Source: an uncultured Flavobacteriaceae bacterium (GTDB lineage Bacteria > Bacteroidota > Bacteroidia > Flavobacteriales > Flavobacteriaceae). Taken from it: a stretch of DNA of 64,000 nucleotides. Positions 42,409 through 50,844 of the stretch are shown here, one piece after another; position 1 is the stretch's first letter, and every line of letters starts with the position of its first letter. The position numbers and the translations under genes are program-made. The stretch covers positions 62,001-126,000 of the forward strand of contig CANLXN010000010.1 in the NCBI GenBank assembly GCA_947495135.1, read 5' to 3'. The notes under the pieces were generated by a model. That model was not told the origin of the DNA. It saw only the letters and a list, made by a program, of their open reading frames with translations, and ran no database searches.

Positions 42409-43248
42409 TTATTCTATTAAAAGTGGATTATATTCGTTATCGTCAAAAAGAAGTTTGGAGTTTAAATCCTTTTCTTCTTCGGTTAGCGCTTCAATAGGTT
42501 TTGCTAAATCTCTCGATTTTAGTGCTTCTAACCAATCTCCCCTGGTAATCTTTCCGGTCGCTATATCTATTTCGATCTCCATACAGGAAAAGGCGAAGGT
42601 GAGTGGCGTATCGTATTTAAAACTAACCGTATTTTCTGCTTGACTGCTCGCTTCTATTCCTGCATTTACATTGGTGAGGTATTCCTTAATAGTTGGAAGA
42701 TTTATTTTGGCCGAATTATCTTGTTCGTCATAAGTGGTGATCGAAAAGTTATTAGATACAATGCTGTCTGTAACGAGCGCTAGCTTCAATTTCCGGTCTT
42801 CAATAATTTTACGGATTACAAAATTATCGGTATCGGCTACTATTTCGTTTTCTGAAAGGATCTTCCCCAAGGCAAGCGGCGAAAAATACCTTCTCTCTAC
42901 ATTCGAGAATGTAAATGAAAAACTCTTGGTATTAGACAGTCCTACTTCCAATCCTACAGGATCTACGCCGAAGGCTTTGAAAAAATTTCCCAGCAACTCC
43001 ATTCCAAAATTAAGCTTCACCTTCCTGGTTTTCTTTTCAGAAATCTCCGCTAATGTGGCAGTTTTTACCTCAAGATCGTACCTGAAGTCTCCTTTAATGA
43101 GCTCGGGAAAGAGTCCGAGTGGCTTGGGACTGCCATCAACAATCTCAAGCATTAAAAGTGGCTGATAAAGATCGTTAGGTACCCGTAACGGATTGGCACC
43201 GAAAAGATCGCGGAGTTCTTGGGTTATTTTGTTCTTACAAATCCTCAT
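42409..43248 (-). CDS. bacterial gasdermin (pore-forming protein)
   Basis: A 279-residue protein, within the range for bacterial gasdermins. Family-like features: a Cys near the N-terminus (Cys4, a candidate palmitoylation site); RVPNDLYQPLLMLEIVDG then PLG (about 22-45); LNFGMELLGNFFKAFG; SFSFTFSNVERRYF; ALVTDSIVSNNFSITTYD; INLPTIKEYL and TPLTFAFSCMEIEID (214-228). A 51-residue tail (229-279) follows, longer than the roughly 20-residue inhibitory peptide of the best-known members. Proteolytic removal of the tail frees the N-terminal domain to form membrane pores and kill the infected cell. Basic residues for cleavage are R236, K244 and R246. Recognised by motif order, not by a search. Confidence 0.85.
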   Translation of the reverse strand: MRICKNKITQELRDLFGANPLRVPNDLYQPLLMLEIVDGSPKPLGLFPELIKGDFRYDLEVKTATLAEISEKKTRKVKLNFGMELLGNFFKAFGVDPVGLEVGLSNTKSFSFTFSNVERRYFSPLALGKILSENEIVADTDNFVIRKIIEDRKLKLALVTDSIVSNNFSITTYDEQDNSAKINLPTIKEYLTNVNAGIEASSQAENTVSFKYDTPLTFAFSCMEIEIDIATGKITRGDWLEALKSRDLAKPIEALTEEEKDLNSKLLFDDNEYNPLLIE

Positions 43249-43250
43249 AA

Positions 43251-45311
43251 TTATTGATGGTTGTTTTGAGCAGCCGAAACGTACTCCATTCGTTTCATTT
43301 CCGAAGAAGGATAAAGCCTTTTCAGCAATGAAAATACGTATTCCTCGTTTTTATACCAATCCCAGTTAAGGGGTAATTCTCCAGTTATTTTATTTACTAG
43401 TGGATTTTTCAAAATTACTTTTGAACCATACACGGCATTTTTTTCTTGTGGTTCAAAGTCACTAAGACCTCTTGCTCCCATCAAACTCCCCAGATGTGTT
43501 AACGGCTCCTCAAAGCCACGCTGGACTATGCCCGCGATTGCGGTGGATATGTTGGAATGGTTGTTTACAATAAATTTAAAATTAACCGTGGTAAACTCCC
43601 AGTTATAAATTTCTTGATAGTGATCAAAAAACAAAGCGTTTTCAAACTCTTTGGAAGCATCTGGTGTAAGTAAAATGGTGCGATTCTCAAATGGATAAGC
43701 GCTTATCTCACAGAGCGAACTCACCACAGCTAAAACCGTCACGTAGAGGTCTTTTTCGGTGGTATTGGTCACTTTTACCGAATAGCTTTGATACAATACC
43801 TTCTTTCCAGGATGACGCTTTTCAGCAGTAAGTGAAATAGTGCCATTGGTAACATCTTGCCATTGCTCGTTTTCCGGACTTTTAATTGCTACTTCAATAG
43901 GAATTTCAGAAAAACCATCACTGAAATTAAGTAGATCAAAGTGAAACCAATTGCTCAAAGTAGTGCAATTAACTTCTAAGTATTGCTTTAATTCATTCCG
44001 GTTTTCCAAGAAATCTTTTAAGTCGAACACTTTGTTGAGTGGCTGATAGCTTAGGTTAGGAACAGCGAAATATGCGGTACCTTTAAAGAGAACTAGCTCA
44101 AAGTCACATTTCGGTAAACTTTCAGAAAAAATAACAGCATCTATTCCTTTTAAACCTTCTTCAAATGCGGTTGCAACTTCCTTGTTTTCGTCCAGATTAT
44201 TGATGGCCAGTACAGGTTTTTGAGTAAACATTTTAGGTATCACTGGATAAGTGTTCTTTGGGTCCAAGAAAATACCGTCCATGGAAGGATCCTCTACCGT
44301 ACAACTGTTCAGTTCTACTTTTTCGATGGTGAGTTCAGGTTGCGATAAATCTTCTAATCGGATTTCTATTTTATCGCCGGCTTCAAGTCCGTGCAACTGT
44401 CCCTTACTCAAAACCCAGCCTATTTTTTTATTGAATTTAAGGAAGGCACTTCCAGTCTTTAGTTCGTTTCCATGAAGCCCCAACCAACTAGTAAGTTGAT
44501 GATAGGTTCTATCTCCAAGCACGTCGATAGTGGGAGTCTGCTTTTCCTGCGTACGTTGTCGAATACTTACTTCAATGGCGGTAACCAACTCGTTGTAAGT
44601 GGTCATGCCATTATTGGTTTTCAAAACTTCTAGCATGTTTCTGGTAAAAACTCCCCCGTGGAGATCTTCCCAAGCACTTTGGTTGGAGTCGCAAGCCGAT
44701 ATGCTTACTATATTGGCGTCTGGAAATAGTTCGTTGAATGATTTATGCTGAAATTCGCGCTCCGCAACTTCTTCGGCAAAGATAAATTCGTCATACGGCC
44801 GCTGCGCATTTTGAACCGACATTCTCCGCATTTGTTTCTCAGATAATTCGGAACGAGTAATATCGCCAGAATGACAACAGTCGAAAATCGCCACTACATG
44901 TCCTTTAACATTGGCCGAGTTAAACAGATACCGAAGTTCCTTGTCTGCCAACAAATAGGGTTCGCTCTTTTCAGTTGTATGATAGCAAACTACACTTTGT
45001 AAGAGTCCGTTATGGTCGTCTTTAAACCTGTTCTGGCTTATTTCCTCAGTGCCATGACCACTGTAGTATATAAATAGGCTATCCTCGGAAGTAAGTCTTA
45101 AAAGGGCTTTCTGTAAAGAATCAACAATTTCCCTTTTGGTCGCTTTTTCATTCAAAAGGAGCAGAGGAGTATCAATAATGTGTCCAGTGGTCTCAGCAAG
45201 CTCTAAAAGATATTGCTCCACTTTCTGAACATCGCTCACACATCCAAATAATTGATAGTGCGGCGGATAGTCGTTTATCCCAATTAATATGGAATAGATA
45301 GTTCGTGGCAT
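43251..45311 (-). CDS. caspase-like (C14) peptidase, activator of gasdermin
   Basis: A 686-residue protein. The first 280 residues form a C14 metacaspase-type domain: YSILIGINDYPP, the His of FIYYSGHGTEE (His86) and the Cys of VAIFDCCHSGD (Cys146), then ISACDSNQSAWED and GVFTRNMLEVL. The rest (about 290-686) is strand-rich, with VKVTNTTEKDLYVTVLAV and ILLTPDASKEF like the DUF4384-type partner domain of many bacterial caspases. First gene of the operon, so probably the most abundant product. Metacaspases often cut after Arg or Lys, which would fit basic residues in the gasdermin tail (inference). Confidence 0.92.
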   Translation of the reverse strand: MPRTIYSILIGINDYPPHYQLFGCVSDVQKVEQYLLELAETTGHIIDTPLLLLNEKATKREIVDSLQKALLRLTSEDSLFIYYSGHGTEEISQNRFKDDHNGLLQSVVCYHTTEKSEPYLLADKELRYLFNSANVKGHVVAIFDCCHSGDITRSELSEKQMRRMSVQNAQRPYDEFIFAEEVAEREFQHKSFNELFPDANIVSISACDSNQSAWEDLHGGVFTRNMLEVLKTNNGMTTYNELVTAIEVSIRQRTQEKQTPTIDVLGDRTYHQLTSWLGLHGNELKTGSAFLKFNKKIGWVLSKGQLHGLEAGDKIEIRLEDLSQPELTIEKVELNSCTVEDPSMDGIFLDPKNTYPVIPKMFTQKPVLAINNLDENKEVATAFEEGLKGIDAVIFSESLPKCDFELVLFKGTAYFAVPNLSYQPLNKVFDLKDFLENRNELKQYLEVNCTTLSNWFHFDLLNFSDGFSEIPIEVAIKSPENEQWQDVTNGTISLTAEKRHPGKKVLYQSYSVKVTNTTEKDLYVTVLAVVSSLCEISAYPFENRTILLTPDASKEFENALFFDHYQEIYNWEFTTVNFKFIVNNHSNISTAIAGIVQRGFEEPLTHLGSLMGARGLSDFEPQEKNAVYGSKVILKNPLVNKITGELPLNWDWYKNEEYVFSLLKRLYPSSEMKRMEYVSAAQNNHQ

Positions 45312-45670
45312 TATTCCCCGAATTAGTAGTTAGTATTACTTTAATACATAAGTAAAATCAATCGGGGAGCGCTGATTAGCATTAAAAGTACAATAATTAT
45401 TGTTAATCAAGATGCTGATTTACTTCAAGGAAGAATAGCGACAGCGCTGCATGTTTAGATATAATTTGATATCAATATAGGAATATATAATACTGCTGTA
45501 GCTTGAAGTCTATGTGTGTTACTGTTTTTGAGGAGTTTACGGAGTTTGAAGATGGTTTTTTGCGCACTTAGATCGGTTATCTCATCCATGTTTTTGAACT
45601 AAATTCAATTTATCTAATTATCTTTAATGAACCCAAGCTTGCTAACATTCATAAGATAAAAAATGAGCCA
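45312..45670. promoter_or_regulatory. divergent intergenic region between caspase operon and xylB
   Basis: 359 bp without a gene. Next to the caspase start it has an interrupted dyad: TCCCCGA (45315-45321) and TCGGGGA (45362-45368), with an inner GTATT / AATAC pair. Such a dyad could be an operator or a leader hairpin. On the xylB side, TATCTTTA near 45620 resembles a -7 element, with TTTG 22 nt upstream. Neither promoter is certain. Confidence 0.35.
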
Positions 45671-47155
45671 TTGTATTATATAGGATTGGATATTGGGAGT
45701 TCTTCGGTAAAGGTTGCCTTAGTAGAAGCAGTAACTGGAAAATGCATTGGGAGCCTGCACGAGCCTCCTAACGAAATGAAGATCCAAGCCCCTGAGCAAG
45801 ACTGGGCAGAACAAGACCCCGATCTCTGGTGGACTTATGTTTGTAAAGCTATTCAGCGAATAATTAAGGAAACCAAAATTGCTTCAGAAAAAATACAAGC
45901 CATTGGTATTTCGTATCAAATGCATGGCTTAGTTGTGGTCGATAAAGATGGGAACTCAATAAGGCCTTCTATTATTTGGTGTGATAGTAGGGCAGTTGAG
46001 ATTGGAAAGAAAGCGTACGCCCAATTGGGACATGAGTATTGCGCAACTCATTTATTGAATGCACCAGGTAATTTTACCGCCTCAAAGCTGAAATGGGTTC
46101 GCGATCATGAGCCTGACGTGTATGAGCGTATTCATAAGTTTATGCTACCAGGCGATTATATTGCCTATAAACTCACTGGTGAAATAACTACTACCCCTAA
46201 TGGACTTTCGGAAGGTACTTTGTGGGATTATGCGCAGGAAGGAGTTGCTACTCGGTTATTAGATCACTACGCTATTGATCCCGACCTTACACCAGATTTG
46301 GTAGATAATTTTAAGGATCAAGGAAAAGTACACGCCCAAGCATCTCAGGAAACTGGACTGCCCAAAGGAATTTCTATAACATACAGGTCTGGAGATCAAC
46401 CCAACAACGCTTTGGCACTTAACGTCCTCAAGCCTGGGCAAGTTGCGGTAACGGGCGGAACCTCTGGAGTGATTTATGCGGTGACCAACGGTCTAAAATT
46501 TGATGAAATTCATAAGGTGAATCAGTTTGCCCACGTCAACTATACAGAAGAGCATCCAGTAGTAGGACGATTACTGAATATTAATGGCGCCGGAATTCAA
46601 TACCGATGGCTAAAACAGTCTACCGCCGCCACTTCTTATGATTATATGAATAAGAAGGCTGCTGAAGTAGCTATAGGTGCGAACGGTCTTGTGGTTCTTC
46701 CTTTTGGAAATGGAGCCGAACGAATGTTCGATAATCGCACCATTGGAACTCAAATAGCACATCTCAATCTCAATCAGCACCAAAACGGTCACTTGTATAG
46801 AGCTACGCTGGAAGGAATTGCCTTTGCGTTTGTCTACGGAATGAGACTTCTAAAAAGGGATCATACCCACATTGAGGTAATTCGTGCAGGTGATGATAAT
46901 CTATTTCGATCGGCTATTTTCTCGGATACGGTTGCAACGTTAATCGGACAAGAAATTGAAATGTATCACACAACAGGAGCCATAGGTGCAGCTCGCGCTG
47001 CTGGAATAACCGACGCAGATTTTGATCATTTTGAAGCTAGTAACTCTTCAAACGATCATGTACATACCTATGTTCCTTTGGCCAACTCCAATGCGTATGA
47101 GGAGGCATATCAACGTTGGAAAAAACAATTAGAAATCAATCTTAGAAAAACATAA
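45671..47155 (+). CDS. xylB: xylulokinase
   Basis: A 494-residue FGGY-family carbohydrate kinase. It starts with TTG at 45671 (MYYIGLDIGSSSVKVALVEA), as no in-frame ATG lies upstream within the usual distance. The phosphate-1 loop is DIGSSSVK. QDPDLWWTYVCKAI, the substrate-binding QMHGLVVVDK and SIIWCDSRA, and later VTGGTSGVIYAVT are typical of XylB. It phosphorylates D-xylulose to xylulose 5-phosphate. xylA follows after 2 nt. Confidence 0.93.
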   Translation: MYYIGLDIGSSSVKVALVEAVTGKCIGSLHEPPNEMKIQAPEQDWAEQDPDLWWTYVCKAIQRIIKETKIASEKIQAIGISYQMHGLVVVDKDGNSIRPSIIWCDSRAVEIGKKAYAQLGHEYCATHLLNAPGNFTASKLKWVRDHEPDVYERIHKFMLPGDYIAYKLTGEITTTPNGLSEGTLWDYAQEGVATRLLDHYAIDPDLTPDLVDNFKDQGKVHAQASQETGLPKGISITYRSGDQPNNALALNVLKPGQVAVTGGTSGVIYAVTNGLKFDEIHKVNQFAHVNYTEEHPVVGRLLNINGAGIQYRWLKQSTAATSYDYMNKKAAEVAIGANGLVVLPFGNGAERMFDNRTIGTQIAHLNLNQHQNGHLYRATLEGIAFAFVYGMRLLKRDHTHIEVIRAGDDNLFRSAIFSDTVATLIGQEIEMYHTTGAIGAARAAGITDADFDHFEASNSSNDHVHTYVPLANSNAYEEAYQRWKKQLEINLRKT

Positions 47156-47157
47156 TC

Positions 47158-48474
47158 ATGGCATCTCAGACTTATTTTAAAGGCATCGATAAAATTTTAT
47201 ACGAAGGGAAGGAAAGTGACAATCCCTTAGCGTTCAAATATTACAATCCCGAACAAGTAGTTGCCGGAAAAACAATGCGGGAACATTTTAAGTTTGCCAT
47301 TGCTTATTGGCATACGTTCTGCGGAAAAGGAGCCGACCCGTTCGGACCAGGAACACAGAATTTCCTATGGGATCAAGCGGCAGACCCAATGCAAGCTGCA
47401 AAAGACAAGGCAGATGCAGCATTCGAATTTATTTCTAAGATGGGATTCGATTACTTCTGTTTTCACGATTTCGATCTCGTGCAGGAAGCGCCTACTTTTT
47501 CGGAATCGGAAAAAAGGCTAGCGGCTATCGTAGATTATATAAAAGAAAAGAAGGCAGCTACTGGAATCAAATTATTGTGGGGTACGGCTAATTGCTTTTC
47601 CAATCCACGTTATATGAATGGCGCTGCCACCAACCCTAATTTCGATGTGCTGGCAAGAGCGGGCGGACAAATAAAATTAGCGTTAGACGCTACCATTGCT
47701 TTGGATGGTGAGAACTATGTGTTTTGGGGTGGTCGAGAAGGGTATATGTCTCTGCTCAATACCGATATGGGAAGAGAGTTAGATCATATGGGGCAGTTTC
47801 TAACTATGGCGAGAGATTACGCAAGAGCGCAAGGATTTAAAGGCACTTTTTTCATCGAACCCAAACCCATGGAACCTATGAAACATCAATACGATTTTGA
47901 TGCGGCTACCGCCATCGGTTTTTTGCGAGAATACGGTTTGCAGGACGATTTCAAGATGAATATAGAAGTTAATCACGCAACTTTGGCGCAACATACTTTT
48001 CAGCACGAATTAGCAGTATCGGCCAAAGCTGGAATGTTGGGAAGCATTGATGCAAATAGAGGTGATTATCAGAACGGTTGGGATACCGATCAATTTCCGA
48101 ATAACATCCAAGAAACTACAGAAGCGATGCTGGTGTTCCTTCAGGCTGGCGGATTGCAAGGAGGAGGCGTTAATTTTGACGCGAAGTTAAGGCGTAATTC
48201 AACCGATATGGAAGATCTTTTTCATGCTCACATCGGTGGAGCAGATACGTTCGCAAGAGCGTTAATCACAGCCCATAAAATAATCACTTCTTCTGCCTAT
48301 AATAAGCTGAGAACAGAACGCTACAGTTCGTTCGATACAGGGAAAGGAAAAGATTTTGAAGCAGGAAAACTCAGTTTGAAAGACCTTTATGAAATCGCGC
48401 AAGAAACCGGCGAGCTGAAACTGCAAAGCGGTAAACAGGAATTATTTGAGAATATGGTGAATCAGTTTATTTAG
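47158..48474 (+). CDS. xylA: xylose isomerase
   Basis: A 438-residue class II xylose isomerase, the usual length of that class. FAIAYWHTFCGKGADPFGPGT start region, the active-site His in YFCFHDFDLVQE, VFWGGREGYMSLLNTD, the metal-binding Glu and Lys of FIEPKPMEPMKHQYD, and the VNHATLAQHTFQHEL segment are complete. It converts D-xylose to D-xylulose, which XylB then phosphorylates. There is no transporter or XylR regulator gene next to the pair in this window. Confidence 0.97.
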   Translation: MASQTYFKGIDKILYEGKESDNPLAFKYYNPEQVVAGKTMREHFKFAIAYWHTFCGKGADPFGPGTQNFLWDQAADPMQAAKDKADAAFEFISKMGFDYFCFHDFDLVQEAPTFSESEKRLAAIVDYIKEKKAATGIKLLWGTANCFSNPRYMNGAATNPNFDVLARAGGQIKLALDATIALDGENYVFWGGREGYMSLLNTDMGRELDHMGQFLTMARDYARAQGFKGTFFIEPKPMEPMKHQYDFDAATAIGFLREYGLQDDFKMNIEVNHATLAQHTFQHELAVSAKAGMLGSIDANRGDYQNGWDTDQFPNNIQETTEAMLVFLQAGGLQGGGVNFDAKLRRNSTDMEDLFHAHIGGADTFARALITAHKIITSSAYNKLRTERYSSFDTGKGKDFEAGKLSLKDLYEIAQETGELKLQSGKQELFENMVNQFI

Positions 48475-48493
48475 GCCATGCCATTCACTAAAA

Positions 48494-49501
48494 TTATCCG
48501 CCAATAGTAATCATACTCCTGTTTCTGCCATGCAGTGCAGGGTCTTCAAGCTTTTCTAGGGTATCCATTCCAGCTCTTACAGCTTTCTTTTTATGGACGG
48601 CTTGTTGGATAAGTGGCTCTATGGGCAGGTTCTCACGGAAACGCGTTAATAGATCTGTTTCGCCATTGGAGAACAGGCAGTTCTTTAATTTGCCATTGGC
48701 GGTTAAGCGAATCCTGTTGCAGCTATCACAAAACGGATTACTAACCGAACTTATAATGCCATAGGTTCCTTGGTAGCTATTGATTTTGAAATTACGAGCA
48801 GTGAAATTTTGCTCGTTGGTAAGTGAAAGACTGTTTTCCATGCCGTAATGTCCATTAATTCTTGTTTCTATTTCGGCTTGGGTTACTAGTTTAGATCGAT
48901 CCCAACGGTTACCGTCAAAAGGCATAAACTCTATAAAGCGAATGTTGATAGGACTATCCTTCGTTAACTCAATAAAATCAATAATTTCGTCTTCGTTGAA
49001 ATCTTTGATGAGCACTACGTTTACTTTTACATTAAAGCCATGAGCAATGAGTAAGTTAATGTTGTCGTAGGCCTTTTTGAACTGATCTCTTTTTGAAATC
49101 TGTCTAAACTTTTCAGCAACCAAGGTGTCAAGGCTTACATTGACGTCTTTTATTCCGTAGGTCTTGAAGTCGGTTATAAACCGGTCTACAAGTATGGCGT
49201 TGGTGGTGAGTGTAAGTTGGACGTTCAGTTTTGAAAGTCCTTTGAGTATTTCAGAAAAATCCTTTCTCAGTAAAGGTTCACCTCCTGTAAGTCGTATTTT
49301 GTTCACACCGTTCTTTACGAAGATGGTTGCAATATCGATCACTTCTTGAGTGCTCATCAATTGGTTTTTAGGAGATAGCTGAACCCCTTCTTCTGGCATG
49401 CAATACGTACAGCGCAGGTTGCATTTTTCGATGAGCGAAATACGCAGGTAGTTGTGCGATCTCCCAAACGAGTCTTGTAATATGTTCGCGTTTTCTATCA
49501 C
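48494..49501 (-). CDS. moaA: GTP 3',8-cyclase MoaA
   Basis: A 335-residue radical SAM enzyme, first step of molybdopterin synthesis from GTP. The N-terminal 4Fe-4S cluster is bound by CNLRCTYC, and the C-terminal cluster by Cys residues in NPFCDSCNRIRLTANGKLKNC. The protein ends in Gly-Gly (MITIGG), conserved and needed for activity in known MoaA. Last gene of the minus-strand molybdenum-cofactor operon; its start meets the moaCB stop. Confidence 0.96.
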   Translation of the reverse strand: MIENANILQDSFGRSHNYLRISLIEKCNLRCTYCMPEEGVQLSPKNQLMSTQEVIDIATIFVKNGVNKIRLTGGEPLLRKDFSEILKGLSKLNVQLTLTTNAILVDRFITDFKTYGIKDVNVSLDTLVAEKFRQISKRDQFKKAYDNINLLIAHGFNVKVNVVLIKDFNEDEIIDFIELTKDSPINIRFIEFMPFDGNRWDRSKLVTQAEIETRINGHYGMENSLSLTNEQNFTARNFKINSYQGTYGIISSVSNPFCDSCNRIRLTANGKLKNCLFSNGETDLLTRFRENLPIEPLIQQAVHKKKAVRAGMDTLEKLEDPALHGRNRSMITIGG

Positions 49502-50406
49502 TAGTGCTTTTCTCCTTTTAACATTGAAAATGTATGAAACAAATAAGGCAACACTGCATCCAAAGATTCTGCTACACCTTTTGGAGATCCTGGTAACGCT
49601 ATTATTAATGAATTTCCAATAGTTCCTACCACACTTCTAGAGAGCATGGCAAATGGCATTCTTTCCTGTCCATATCTCCGTATGGTTTCTTCTGCTCCGG
49701 GCATTCTTTTGTCGATCATTGAAAGCACTGCCTCTGGTGTTACATCTCTATGAGAAACTCCTGTTCCCCCAGAAATAACGATGAGATTATCAAGAGCGAG
49801 CAGATTTGTGATTTTTTCCTGAATGGCTTCCACTTGGTCTGGAACAATATGTACTCCAGAAACTGGGATTTCGAATTTGGTAAGTTGGTCTTGGATCACT
49901 TTCCCGGATCCATCTGTTCCTTCTCCTTTCGACAAACTATCTGAACAAACTATTACGCTAGCTTTAATCGTTGAGGTGTCTGGTTTTTTAAAACCGCTTT
50001 TTCCGCCTTTTTTGCTTTCCAAACGAATGCGATGAATCTCAATTCCTTTGTCTATGGGTTTGAGCATATCGTACATGTTTAAAGCAACAACGCTCGCACC
50101 ATGCATGGCTTCCACTTCCACACCCGTTTTATAGATGGTTTTAATGGTCACTTTAATGAGAATGTCTAGACCTTTTATTTCGTACTCAATACCGGTATAT
50201 TCAATGGGTAATGGATGACAATCGGGTAGCAGATCGGGTGTTTTTTTGACACCTAGTAACCCCGCAGCCTTGCTCATGGCGAACACATTCCCTTTGGGTA
50301 CTTTATCGTTTAAAATTGCATCAATGGTAGCTTGCGAGCTTACTCTAAGGGTAGCATGGGCTTCAGCTATGCGAAGTGTATTCGATTTATGTGTGATGTC
50401 TACCAT
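49501..50406 (-). CDS. moaCB: fused MoaC-MoaB molybdenum cofactor protein
   Basis: A 301-residue fusion. Residues 1-150 are MoaC, cyclic pyranopterin monophosphate synthase (HATLRVSSQATIDAIL; LPDCHPLPIEYTGIE; EVEAMHGASVVALNMYDM), working directly after MoaA. Residues 155-301 are MoaB/Mog-like, molybdopterin adenylyltransferase (ASVIVCSDSLSKGEGTDGSG; LIVISGGTGVSHRDVTPEAV; LPGSPKGVAESLDA). The fusion is known in Bacteroidota. It gives one polypeptide for an early and a late step of the pathway. Confidence 0.94.
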   Translation of the reverse strand: MVDITHKSNTLRIAEAHATLRVSSQATIDAILNDKVPKGNVFAMSKAAGLLGVKKTPDLLPDCHPLPIEYTGIEYEIKGLDILIKVTIKTIYKTGVEVEAMHGASVVALNMYDMLKPIDKGIEIHRIRLESKKGGKSGFKKPDTSTIKASVIVCSDSLSKGEGTDGSGKVIQDQLTKFEIPVSGVHIVPDQVEAIQEKITNLLALDNLIVISGGTGVSHRDVTPEAVLSMIDKRMPGAEETIRRYGQERMPFAMLSRSVVGTIGNSLIIALPGSPKGVAESLDAVLPYLFHTFSMLKGEKH

Positions 50407-50409
50407 TGT

Positions 50410-50844
50410 TTACTGGATATTTTTTTTCCACTGAAATGTTCCTTCTTCAAAATGCTCTTTCCCAAAGATAGGCACTTCCGTCTTCACTCTATTTACAATA
50501 TATTCAGTTGCTTCGTACACATTTGGGCGGTGAGGAGCCGATACAAATACGAAAATACAAATTTCTCCTACCGCTACAGAGCCTAAACTATGATAGATAT
50601 GCATACAGGTTAAATCGTATTTTTCGAATGTTTCTTCCCTAATCTGATGTAGTTTTTCATTGGCCATTTCTTCATAACAAGAAAACTCGATCCCGCTCAC
50701 CTTTTTGCCATCGATTTCGTCTGCGCGTACCTGACCTAAAAAGATGTTATGTGCACCAATCACCGTTTTAGTTTGATGTTTTGCTATGGATGTTCCTATG
50801 AAATCTGCTGAAATAGGTCCGTCGATAAATACTTTTTTGCTCAT
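50410..50844 (-). CDS. moaE: molybdopterin synthase catalytic subunit
   Basis: A 144-residue protein. I start it at the ATG 50844, which overlaps the stop of the previous gene by 4 nt and begins MSKKVFIDGPIS; upstream in-frame sequence is part of that gene. It has HNIFLGQVRADEIDGKKVSGIEFSCYEEMA, IYHSLGSVAVGEICIFVFVSAPHR and the Lys in TEVPIFGKEHFEEG. With MoaD it forms molybdopterin synthase, which inserts two sulfurs into cPMP. Confidence 0.95.
   Translation of the reverse strand: MSKKVFIDGPISADFIGTSIAKHQTKTVIGAHNIFLGQVRADEIDGKKVSGIEFSCYEEMANEKLHQIREETFEKYDLTCMHIYHSLGSVAVGEICIFVFVSAPHRPNVYEATEYIVNRVKTEVPIFGKEHFEEGTFQWKKNIQ

Noticed and set aside
42734-43165. Plus-strand frame of 143 residues opposite the gasdermin gene
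   Set aside because: Low-complexity Ser/Leu-rich translation of the antisense strand; the minus-strand gene is clearly the coding one.
45671-48474. xylB and xylA as part of the gasdermin island
   Set aside because: Divergently transcribed, complete metabolic pair with 359 bp between; no reason to link them to defence.
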